Origin: Letharia columbiana
Taxonomy: Eukaryota > Ascomycota > Lecanoromycetes > Lecanorales > Parmeliaceae
Length of the DNA stretch: 64,000 bases
Direction of reading: 5' to 3'
Assembly: GCF_014066305.1 (NCBI RefSeq)
Contig: NW_023501065.1
Location: 124,001 to 188,000, forward strand
Shown here: positions 1-9,953 of the stretch, piece after piece
Layout of the letters: each line of letters begins with the position of its first letter
Position numbering within the stretch: position 1 is the stretch's first letter
The notes under the pieces: model-generated
Seen by the model: the letters and a program-made list of their open reading frames with translations, nothing else
Database searches by the model: none
What the model was told of the DNA's origin: nothing
Translations under genes and position numbers: made by a program

Positions 1-1083
1 ATTTAGGCCTAAGCCTCACAGTACTAGTTTCATGCCAATACGCCGAAGTGGTGAAGTGGGCTTATAGTGGGCTTGTGGCCGAATGGCAATCTTTCTGGCG
101 CATACCCAAGTGAGGCTATTGGCATGATTGAGTGGCGGCATGCGTATCAGCCAGGACACCATATGACCATTTCTCTTGTCAGTTGTAGTACACTTGTTTC
201 TCTGGAAATCGCGTATAGGCAAGACAGCTTGGCCGTGCACAACAAGGTCATAAAGCTGGCTTGCACGGTCATGACAATGTCGAGTAAATGTTTGGGGCGC
301 GCAGTCTGCTTGCACTGGCTTGACACCAAACCCCAGCTGTTTTTGGGGTACGCAGTTAGATTCAAAACGTGTTGTCCTGGAACAAACATATGCCTTGGTC
401 TTGCGGCGCGACCTTTCATCACTTACGCTACCTATCTTCTCGGATCATACAGCTTTCTCTGTCATCACTTTCATTGATGACATCCCTTAGATCTCACCGC
501 ACATCAACAACGCCATCAACACCGCTTAGAAGACATGGAAATGTGCTTCCTTTTGCATCCCGGATTTAATCCGACAGTCTTAGAAGGTTGGTCTTCTTAA
601 AACTAAGCCTTATTTCCAGATTTCGAGCAAGGCCAGAGCCAGGCCAAATAATTTGAGAAGATCAGCCACCCTGGAGTTAACATCTCGTTCTCGTCACGAA
701 TATTGCTTGTTTTTGCCTACTGACAGACCGATGAGAGTTTACTCGATTGCAGTGTCCAAAAGGCAATTGTGTTCGCAGTATGCTACCGAAGTTTCATTGG
801 CTCCAATTGCATATGAACGTAGTGGGTGGAGTAGGCGAAGCCGCTCGCATCAGAGAATTAATTGTTAGTTCTCTTCGCTCTTGTGACCTTAAACTTGCTG
901 CCATTGGAATTGGCGCCAAAAGCCATCTCTTTCAGTGCATTGATTTAGCATACAACAGGCTGCCATATGACAGAAGTGTGTCTTGATCTTGCATCGTAGC
1001 CTCTCTTCGCTCAATCCGCCTGCGTCCGCGGTCTACGTCGTCCCGCTGAGTCATCAGTCCTTTCCGAAGTGTCTCGCTGAGTC
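1..1083. other. Gene-free left edge
   Basis: No open frame here has a recognisable motif, a plausible splice pattern or coding-like composition. The longest frame (67-477, plus) overlaps an equally long minus-strand frame and resembles no family I know. It probably holds the 3' flank of the small gene that follows, plus non-coding sequence. Confidence 0.5.
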
Positions 1084-1630
1084 TCAACGCCCCCCAACAA
1101 CTCCATCCACGACCTCATCTTCCGTGGCCCCCTCACTGGCCCCTTTCTCTTGATCACTGCCCTTTTGTTTCACATGCTTGTCGTATCGCTGATGGCCTTT
1201 ACTGAGATTTTGATTCACGTCGTTGTGAAGACGCTTTGAGCCGATCTCCGGAGGCAGAGCATCGCCTGTGCCGGTAATAGTTTCGGGGTTAGGAGCGGTA
1301 TCGCGTGTGGTCTACAACCCAGAGAGACACACGCAGAGAGTTAGTCGAACATTTTGCAGCATAAATGTCATGTTCCTCAAGTTTGGAGACATTTGGAAAG
1401 GTGGAAAGAAGTCTGTCACTGACCCTGCTAACATCTTGGGCGTTATCTGCTGCACCAGCCAGATCAGTAGCACCAAGGTCGCTGGGATCGTCGGATGGGT
1501 CTGTAATTTGATCTGGTCGAGGAACAGAGGGTATGGTGTATTGGGCTCCTGCATCGTCAGGAACTTTGGTGCCATCAACGGCCATGTCCGTGATTGAGCC
1601 ACCTTGAGGATTGGGATCTTGCGACGCCAT
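1084..1630 (-). CDS. Small hydrophilic protein of unknown function (two exons)
   Basis: Exon 1 is 1424-1630 and exon 2 is 1084-1311. They are joined over a 112-nt intron with donor GTCAGT, a consensus-like CTAAC branch site and acceptor TTGTAG. The product is 144 aa with no membrane segment or signal peptide. The N-terminal half is rich in Asp, Pro and Thr (it starts MASQDPNPQGGSITDM). The C-terminal half is strongly hydrophilic, with Lys, Gln, Asp and His (for example KGHQRYDKHVKQKGSDQEKG), and ends in a short acidic then Gly-rich tail. The composition suggests a largely disordered protein. I recognise no family. The case for a real gene is that splicing removes an in-frame stop and extends a low-complexity hydrophilic frame without a break. 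It is the only supported gene in the first 3.8 kb and lies next to a hairpin repeat. Confidence 0.6.
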
Positions 1631-1876
1631 TTTCAGGTCTTTGAATTGTGCAAATGTAGATTCGTCGAGCTGGTGTAAGAGTGCAGGAGAAACAGCTTGC
1701 TAGATATCTCAGTGATTGCGGGAACGACAAAGCTCCTGAGTCAATTTGGGGTAAACAATCCCAGATGGACTTCTTTCGTTATAACATTGTCGTCATCGGT
1801 AAATTCAGCAAGCTGTTACTCTAGCCCTAATCCTAGGCCAATCTGGGCGACCCTCGGACTTCACAACGTGAGGGTG

Positions 1877-1958
1877 CGAGGGTCGGGGACAAAAGTCGTT
1901 GGACACTTTGGTAGGGCTTAGCGGGGTCGGTGTCCAACGACTTTGTCCCCGACCCTCG
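1877..1958. repeat. Near-perfect inverted repeat (hairpin)
   Basis: Arms 1877-1906 and 1930-1958 are reverse complements over about 29 bp with a single one-base bulge (AAAA against TTT). A 23-nt spacer separates them. The core includes GTCGTTGGACAC and its complement GTGTCCAACGAC. Further copies of the CGAGGGTC/GACCCTCG motif just outside make a nested inverted structure. No gene lies inside. It could be a mini-transposon end, a hairpin-forming repeat or a structured RNA. Confidence 0.75.
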
Positions 1959-2770
1959 GTGGTGAGGTAGATTGAACAGCAAGACCGGTGTCTGCGAAGT
2001 GAAGCATGGACTTCGAGATTGAGAAGCTAAGAATTTAGGAAAATACAATGGGCCAGATGTCGCATTCCCAAGTGACCAGTGAGGATGGATTTGAGCGATA
2101 TGGGAGCATATCACAGCATTCGTTCAACCTAGCTCATGGCTCAATAGAATAGATCCAGCGAACCATTGCACAGCACCAAAACGTTCAGAGAGACGATATC
2201 TAGCGTCACAGTCCATGCGATATGGTGATGACCGGGTTGATTCTATCCCCATGCTCCTAATCATTGAGAAACGAGAAGAGTTCCCCCCAATCAGAAAATC
2301 CGAGAATCAGACACTCGATCTCTGAGACCTTAAGGTAGCGTACGAAGTTTGATAGACTCAAGTCCACATGCCAAACTCTTTTAAATATTAGAACGTGTAT
2401 TCTGATAAAAGTACCAAGTCGGTTCATAAAATTATAGACGCCAAGACTATGACCTTCGAATTTACGATTTCACTACCTACATGCTTTCAAAGCCACAATT
2501 TCGGAAGAACTCGGAATCTACTCATGTAATTGATATACTAAATATGATCTATGAAGTTTTCAGTGTCAGGTATTGTCCATCTACAATAGAAGAGTTTTCG
2601 AATTGCCACAGTGCGACTTTTCGCTTTTCAACGCACGTGTAGAAGATCCTGTACTCTATGCTTTGTTCGCCAGGTGTTTACGACTTGGGCGCCGCCCAAC
2701 CTTGATGTACAGTTTCAGATATGGATTATGACAAGACAGAAAAAGAGACTACAAGCCAATCGGCAATGAT

Positions 2771-2806
2771 AACATAGGTTGTAACATAGGTTGTAATATA
2801 GGTTTC
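2771..2806. repeat. 12-bp tandem repeat, about three units
   Basis: Two exact copies of AACATAGGTTGT are followed by a third diverged copy (AATATAGGTTTC). It lies in AT-rich gene-free DNA. Confidence 0.75.
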
Positions 2807-3805
2807 AAAGATTTGACGCGGGTTTAAGACGAGTGTTATCTGTATAAGTAAGGCGATAAGAGCTGCTCGGTTTATTACTCACTCTGAATCGAAAATATTC
2901 TACACAAAATACCAACCAAGCAAAATATGTGATTACTGGTGATTAGATAGATAGTATCGAGCCGCCATAGGCGGCGGCAGAGGATCAAAATTCGTATTCG
3001 GTTCTGCTTTGTGGGGCGTGAATATTATAATCAGTGTGGAGTTGCTCGCAGCCTCGTATAGGGATGCGGATCTGTCATATGACAGCTAACGTCAGGTCAG
3101 ACCTACTCGGTTATTTGACGTTATATATCCAAATGACCGCACTGCAAAGGGCTTATAGTAAGATAAAGCGCGAGATTCGAGGGAAACGGTAGAATTCAGA
3201 GGTATTTAGGGCTGAAATCGAGTATCACTAGTAATATCTTACCGCGCTAAGGACTAATAACGCCAAGCCCCTATCTTTTACGCCCGTCTTTGTTAGCCTT
3301 ACATCTTTCACGGTTAGATACGTACCTACTGTATACAATTAACGCTATCATTTATCAGTTTAAACGGCCTGTCACCGTATGACCGTCACATTACTGTTAT
3401 AGAGGTAAAATGTCAGTCATTACGCATCCCTAGGTAGGGCCGGGATCTCGAGAAGTACGATGATACCGTCTGACTCGTAAGATACTTTCTCCCGTCATTT
3501 CCCGCTCCTCAGCCACTGTAAGCAGTACTATCTCCAACCAGACACCGGAAAACGAATACGTGTCAACCACCGTTTCCTCTGCATTGACTTTAGATATCGT
3601 AGGACATTACTTTATCTGTTACAAGTTCAGCTGTCTGGGTCTCACCCCTGTTCATACTACATGATACCTTACGGCACAGCAGGTCGCGAGTACGATGTTG
3701 ACTTTACCCCATTCGGACTCGTAGCGAGTCACTTTCCTGGGTGCCTGGAATCTTATATCAATCCTAGCATGCCCTCGCTTTCATCAAAACCGCAATCCTC
3801 CTGTT

Positions 3806-6203
3806 ATGGCTGACTACCAACCGCGCCCGGCTTCTGGCATTGCGCTGAGCCCCGGCGCCGGTCAGAGGAACCCCGTACAGCAGCCTTTGAGCTGCACCCA
3901 TTGCCGGCAGCGAAAGATCAAATGCGACAAAAAGTACCCATGCTTGCCATGTTCTCGCTCCAACCTCGATTGCGTCTTTCCCGAACGTGCGAGGCACCCG
4001 AAGAAGAAGTCGGCGAGCTCCAAAGCGACCAACGACGAGCTCATGCGCAGGCTGGGTAGAATGGAAGAGTTGATTGAGAAGATGAAAGTCGAGGGGAAGG
4101 ATGTCAATGGGAAGAAGCTTGTGGAAGAAGCATCACCGAGCCCAGAAACCAGTCGTTCCAGGCATACATCGGAAGCTCGATCGCCTGGCAGCAATGGTCC
4201 AGATCCCGCTGAAGATGGGATGAGCAGATACATAGGCACTCATTTCTGGCGGTCATTGAGCAGTGAGGTCGGTGCGATGGTTCTTATGTGGCCGCGGAAC
4301 CAATCACAATGTATTGTGCACGCTCGCTGACCGGTCGGTGTGCTACAGGTCCAAGGCCTCAAGGAGACCATGGACGATGACTCCGACGAAGAGCAAGATT
4401 CTCAGCTTTCTGGCCAATCACCAGCAGAGACAAGCATTTCTCAATCATCCGTACTCTTCGGATCTAGCCCTCTTCGTCAAAGAGAGCTGCGTCTACTACA
4501 CCCTTCCTCCGCCCAGATAATTGCTCTATTCCACTACTACCAAAAGAATGTGGATCCAATGGTCAAGATACTACATACCCCAAGCTTGCGGAAGCTGGTG
4601 ATGAGTGCTTCGACCAACAAAGACGCCATACCATCTGGAAACTACGTTGAGGCATTGCTGTTTGCCATGTACTATGCCGCAATCACTTCTTTGACCCAAG
4701 AAGAGTGTTTGCAGAACTTCCATGATGGAAGGAACTCCTTGCTGGCCCGGTATAGATCTGGCACAGAGTCGGCGCTATCGAACGCCGACCTGCTGAGTAC
4801 CCAAGAGATAGGCACACTTCAAGCCCTGGTCATATTCCTTGTAAGCATATTCTGCTGTCCCAATGGGCTTGCTGTCTACTTGAAATTTCTGAAAAAAAGG
4901 CCCGAATGCGACTTATTACACACATGTGAATGAATTAGCTAACAACACTTCTTAGACCACGGTTCGGACAAATGATGATACGATGTTTGCTTGGACTCTT
5001 TTCAGTGTTGCCGTCAGGCTGGCCCACTCTCTGACCCTGCATCGCGAAAGCACATGGTCCGGCATATCTCCTTTCACGAGAGAAATACGCCGCAGACTAT
5101 GGTGGCACCTAGTTGAGCTAGACATCCGTGGCCTAGAAGACCGAGGTTCTGATCCATTCATTCTCGAGTCGTCTTTCAATACCATGTTACCCCTGAACAT
5201 CAACGACGACGACATGGATACCGGAAGTATGGAACCGATAGTAGAAAGAAAGGAGTTCACAGAGATGACCAAGTGTCATGTATCACATGTCGTGTGGGAA
5301 TATGCGGTCCGCCTTGGCTACACACCACTAGGACGAGACCCCGAGAATGCTCCCATTGTACCTCCCATTGAGACAAATATCAAAAAAATACAAGAGCTCG
5401 AGACGAAACTTGAGAAGGACGTGCTCATCCATTGTGACCTCGCTGGTCCTATCGGTTGGGTAACATCTGTGGTAATTCGACTGATCGGCTCGCGATTGCG
5501 CCTTGCTGTTTATCACCCTCCCTTGACCGACATGCGTGGCATGGTCCAGCAATACGTCTCTAGGGAGCTTGTTTTGAAAACAGCCGTCCAAAATCTCGAG
5601 TACAGCCACCTTCTCTGTACTGAGCCGGCTGCTGCTCAGTGGAGGTGGTATTTCAATACTCGAGTCCAGTGGCACGCTCTAGGAGCTACTTTGGCGGAGC
5701 TTTGTATTCAAGACAAAGGTCCGTTGGTGGAGAGAGCCTGGAAAGTCGTGGATGTGGTCTTCGATGACTGGGCCGAGCACATTGCTGACTCCAGAAAGGG
5801 GATGCTCTGGCGCCCAATCAAGAAGCTGATGAGCAAAGCCCAGGCCAAGAGAGCCGAATCTAGCATGAAGAGCATGTCGATAACATCGCAACAGTCTCTG
5901 CCGCAATTTACGGTTCCAGCATATGGTCATTTTTACGATCCTGACTCTAGCACTCCAGCGAAGTCGTTTCCGCAAGATTTGACGTCAGGGGTAGGCATGG
6001 CAAGTTTCCCAAACCAAGCTCTGGATCTAGACCAACAGCTTTCACCGGATACGTTAGAATCGTGGAATGTCAACGAGACCGCGAGTACCATCAACTGGGC
6101 AGAATGGGACGAGTTTATGCAAGACTTTGAGATGGCTGAACAACCGCCTGTGGACGTCAATGCCATGCAGCAGGATGCGAGTCATCTTGGTGTGTGGTGG
6201 TGA
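3806..6203 (+). CDS. Zn(II)2Cys6 fungal transcription factor
   Basis: Three exons: 3806-4267, 4349-4840 and 4956-6203, with introns of 81 nt (donor GTCGGT) and 115 nt (donor GTAAGC, acceptor CTTAG), giving 733 aa. An N-terminal binuclear zinc cluster has cysteines at about 30, 33, 40, 46, 49 and 56 (C-x2-C-x6-C-x5-C-x2-C-x6-C). A basic linker and a short coiled-coil-like segment (ELMRRLGRMEELIEKMKVEG) follow. The middle region carries the fungal-specific transcription factor domain (Fungal_trans, PF04082 type), including REIRRRLWWHLVELDIRG. The C-terminus is acidic and Gln-rich, as expected of an activation region. It should act in the nucleus as a DNA-binding regulator; the target pathway cannot be read from the sequence. 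Neighbours are AT-rich DNA on the left and a decayed gene on the right, with no obvious client cluster. Confidence 0.9.
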
Positions 6204-6286
6204 ATGTTTACAAGCAAGCAGGATAGACGAAATCTCAACTCCATTGGCAGCCTCGATGGTTAAGACGCGATGTTAGCATACAATCA

Positions 6287-6625
6287 TTGCTATCGACGGT
6301 ATCATCTCCTCCTCCACTCATCAATTTCGGCAAAGCGTTTGCACATATCTTCTCTGAATTGGGCCAATCCATACCCGCCGCCACGTCAAGTAGCTTTCGA
6401 AGGTTTGCAAATGATGCATCCAAAATCAGGCTTTGACCCTCTCGCTTATTCTCCAACAAAGTCCCAGGCCTGAAGAGTCTCACACTCAGCTGTGACTCGT
6501 ACAGATGCGAACAAGCCTCAGCAAGGGGCGATAGGCGTGATTTTCGACATATCAGCTTCGAAAAGCCCATCTACAATGGCAGCATCCTTCACATCGCGCT
6601 GAAATGCAAAGAAGCGGAGCTCTGA
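6287..6625 (+). pseudogene. Decayed ankyrin-like gene fragment
   Basis: One plus-strand frame reads as protein for about 110 codons but is broken by TGA at 6434-6436 and ends at TGA 6623-6625. Its last part contains NGSILHIALKCKEAEL, which resembles the conserved helix-turn-helix core of an ankyrin repeat (T/S-x-LHIA...). The part before the first stop (INFGKAFAHIFSELGQSIP) is protein-like but unassigned. There is no good start codon or splice pattern that restores a full gene. Ankyrin assignment rests on this single short match, so it is tentative. Confidence 0.35.
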
Positions 6626-7246
6626 AGATCCGTTTGCGCTGAGTGTACAGCTCTATCCCTCAACTGAACATGGTATGATGTCACACGCTGCCGTTCAAAG
6701 CGATCTTATTCTCTCCCTGCACGGAGGCTATTCCATCAATTTTGGGGTAGAGGCAAGATGCCATCGAAAGAATGTCGTCGATGGCACTTTTCAAAGATTA
6801 GCACAAACTCGTTCCTTTCGAGACGAGGGAGTCGTCAAAGAAGATTGAACTTGGACTGATTAAACTCCATCTTTGATTCATCGTCCCTAGAACAGAGCAA
6901 GAATTGAGTGGCGATTTGACCTGCCACCAGGGCGGTATGGGGGTGTGGGCAGGCATTGTACCTGTTACGTATTTAGATTGTACATTCTAGCTGTCACCAA
7001 CATGTACCAATAGAAGTGTGTTGGTACATACAAATAGCAAGACTTCTCAATAGCATACTTATTACATAGACTTTCTTTTTCGTAAATCGCCATTGTGGCC
7101 CCTCGACGGCCTCTTCCTTCAACACCGTTCCAATGCGGTCACGCGATTCTCTTCCAACACATGACACTCGCAGGCTTACGAAAGCAAGACTTATAACCAT
7201 CACCCACGAGTTTTTCCGGAATTGAAATGGCTGACGAGCAGTCGCA
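6626..7246. other. Intergenic, upstream of the patatin-like gene
   Basis: No gene is supported. It may hold further remnants of the decayed gene to the left, and contains the promoter and 5' leader of the gene at 7247. An ATG at 7227 in another frame yields only a short peptide. Confidence 0.5.
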
Positions 7247-9027
7247 ATGGCTCTCTCATCAATACTGGGCGTGCTCACCGAGGTAGGCAGCTACTGGCAA
7301 ACCGTACGTCCTCTCCCTCTCCCTTTCCTATCCACCAGTGCGCCCAGCTCAGGTATGCATAACAGAAAGCTTCACGCTGGTGGCACAAAAAGCCCGCCCT
7401 CAACACCCATCTCTCGACCCTCGCCAGCGCCTCCTCCTTCGAAGAATGGGAAGAATCGGCCTTCGCCCTCGACGAGCTCCTGCACCTCGACCTCTGGCGC
7501 CAAAATGCCTCCTCCAAATACTATGACTACCGGCTCATGAACGAGCGACGCATCGCCATTATCAATTCCCGGGAAGAAGAAGACATACCCGGTCTCGTGA
7601 ACCTACTCAGGTCGGGGCTGGTCAGGAACTTGGGCAACATTACGACTCCGAAGCTGTTCAATAGGGCATATGCGGGGACGAAGTTATTGATTGAAGAGTA
7701 CATAACGCAAGTGGCGCTGGCGGTGGAGTATGTGACGGCTTTGCCCACGACGCAGAGTTATGAGAGTGGGTGGACGAGTCAGGCGAAGTTGGATTTGCTG
7801 CATGACACACGGCAGGCGTTTGGACGGTCGACGCTGGTGCTGCAGGGAGGGGCTATGTTTGGACTATGCCATGTGGGAGTTGTCAAAGCTCTACATCTAA
7901 GAGGACTGTTGCCGAGGATTATCACGGGGACAGCGACCGGAGCTCTGATCGCGGCGCTGGTGGGCATACACACTGAAGACGAACTGCTGGATTTTCTCAA
8001 TGGCGATGGTATCAACTTAACGGCTTTCGCAAGACACAACAGCGACGGCTCAACCACAGAAGAGAGGCAAGGATTGATATCAAGCCATCAGACGGGCACA
8101 GTGCAGACATGTCTCCGCCGACTGATGAGATTTGTACGAGAAGGTCACTTTTTGGACGTCAACGTCCTCGAAGAGTGCGTCCGTGCCAATGTTGGCGATC
8201 TCACATTCGAGGAAGCCTACGCTCGTACGAAACGAGTGCTGAACATCACCGTTGCTACTTCGAACCGAGGCGGCGTACCTAACCTCTTGAACTACATCAC
8301 AGCGCCCAACGTGCTCATCTGGTCTGCCGCCCTCGCCTCCAACGCTTCCAGCACCCGCCTCTACCACCCCCACAGCCTCCTCTGCAAAGACGAAACGGGT
8401 GCTATAGTCCCCTGGCTTATATCGCCGCAAATAACGTTCCACAGCTGGAAATCCGCTAGCTACACCACCAACGAGCGCGACTCCCCACTCTCTCGCATCG
8501 CTGAGCTTTTCAACGTCAACCACTTTGTCGTCAGCCAAGCGAGGCCATATATTGCGCCGTTCTTGAGAAGCGATTCACAGCATCCCGATAATCCGAGGCA
8601 GGCGAGGAGACAGGGTATCGTCGTGCCGTTGCTAAGGCTGATGACGCTGGAGGTGCATCATCGACTTAGTCAGTTGGACTCTTTGGGGATGCTGCCAACC
8701 TCCATCCGCAGGCTCCTCATCGACGAGACAGTCCCTGGCCCCAGTCTTACCCTGGTACCAGACCTGGCGCCCAGTGACTTTCTGAAACTGCTCGAAACGC
8801 CAACGAAGGAGAGCCTTGACTACTGGATCCTGCACGGCGAGCGGAGCGTCTGGCCCGCCGTGAGCTCTCTTAAAGTGCGATGTGCAGTCGAAGTAGAATT
8901 AGACCGGTGCTATCAACTCGTCAGGCGACGAAAGCCGATGGATGCGAGTAGCCCCACTGCAGTTCGAAGCGCGAGTCAAGCATCTGAGAAACGGATAAGG
9001 AGAGCTGCTAGCGTTGGGCAGGGTTGA
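7247..9027 (+). CDS. Patatin-like lipid-droplet lipase family protein (DUF3336 + patatin), probable pseudoenzyme
   Basis: Two exons, 7247-7303 and 7366-9027, with a 62-nt intron (GTACGT...AACAG), giving 572 aa. The N-terminal ~150 residues match the triacylglycerol lipase N-terminal domain (DUF3336), with motifs VGSYWQT, WWHKKPALN and YYDYRL. The patatin domain follows from about residue 170: oxyanion-type loop LQGGAMFG (178-185), then ITGTATGALIAAL (205-217). In active family members this second site is G-x-S-x-G with the nucleophile serine; here it is G207-T-A209-T-G211. The DG[GAS] catalytic aspartate expected before LSRIAELFNVNHFVVSQ is also absent (residues about 378-386 read HSWKSASYT). 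The rest of the fold is conserved, so a non-catalytic or scaffolding role at lipid droplets is inferred. Relatives include yeast Tgl3/Tgl4/Tgl5. Confidence 0.88.
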
Positions 9028-9953
9028 TGCATCATGAATACTGCCCAATATGATCCAATCAAATGATTGGCCCCGAGACATATGGGCTGAGGACGTCGGA
9101 AGGACGTCCAAATCTATCCCTCTTGGCGTTAAACTTTGAGAAACGATATCCGTATGACCGAGGGGATAAAAATAAAAATCTACAACAGCGGCCTCGGGGT
9201 TCAACGGATGTGTATGCAATGAGCATCAGCGTAGGAAGACCGTGACTACATCGTTGACGACAACCGCGAGGCATCTCCGCGCGTGTCGATTTCGGAATAA
9301 AGGATAGAAGCCCCTATTCATCCGGATGCAGACACCGGGACCAAGCCTCGGCTGAGACCAGCGGCCTGCCACCCTTCCGGCAACTCGCCGCACGAGCTGT
9401 CGAGCTCCGATGAGCGTGCTGCCGGAGAGGCGAGAGGCAAGACGTCTCCAAAAGACTCACATCGTGCAGGATAAAAGCCATGTGGATGAGTAATCTCCTG
9501 GCGTTTCACCGTCGTCGTGCTTTTGGACTTGATGCGTGGCGCAAGTCATGACGGGTCCATGACCCTTGAAACCGCAGCACATTTGATCATGCAAAAGCAA
9601 ATATACAATCCTTTTCTAATCCTCCGCCCTATTCGCTGTCCCATCTCTACCCTTCAAACCCCGCCTCCGTCCCAACAAGGGGAAAAATCGCAGGCAAACA
9701 GAGTCCAAGAAAGGATTAAGTCAAATGGGGTTGAAGCATTCATTCGCTCCGAAGAGGTACCATGGAGCGGAAAGTGATTGAGACAAGTACCGAATAGGGC
9801 TCTATGATATTTCCTCCCCCACCCCCAAGAACGCCACATTTCCAACAGAGGTAGGTGATGCCAACACATGCGGATTGGGAGACTTGGAGAAACATCTGCG
9901 GCATTGTCGATGTTGTGATCGATATTCACCTCTCCTAGCCTTCCTCGTCTCCA
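9028..9953. other. Intergenic between convergent genes
   Basis: No gene is supported. It lies between the 3' end of the patatin-like gene and the 3' end of the dipeptidyl peptidase gene, so it should hold both 3' UTRs. Short frames on both strands lack coding character. Confidence 0.55.

Larger units (their letters stand above)
1631..3805. other. Gene-free AT-rich stretch with short repeats
   Basis: No coding sequence is supported. It contains a long hairpin (1877-1958), a 12-bp tandem repeat (2771-2806), a perfect 14-bp palindrome (3072-3085), an 8-bp inverted pair (3087-3094 and 3116-3123) and many TA-rich stretches. From about 2,300 the base composition is clearly more AT-rich than the flanking genes. 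This fits an old, mutated repeat, although no transposase or reverse transcriptase motif survives. The last part must include the promoter of the transcription factor at 3806. Confidence 0.5.

Noticed and set aside
67..477. 136-codon plus-strand open frame near the left edge
   Set aside because: It overlaps equally long minus-strand frames, has no motif or splice logic, and its composition is not coding-like.
3806..9027. Possible biosynthetic gene cluster around the Zn2Cys6 regulator
   Set aside because: No polyketide synthase, peptide synthetase, terpene cyclase or tailoring genes are adjacent; the MFS transporter is 25 kb away among housekeeping genes.
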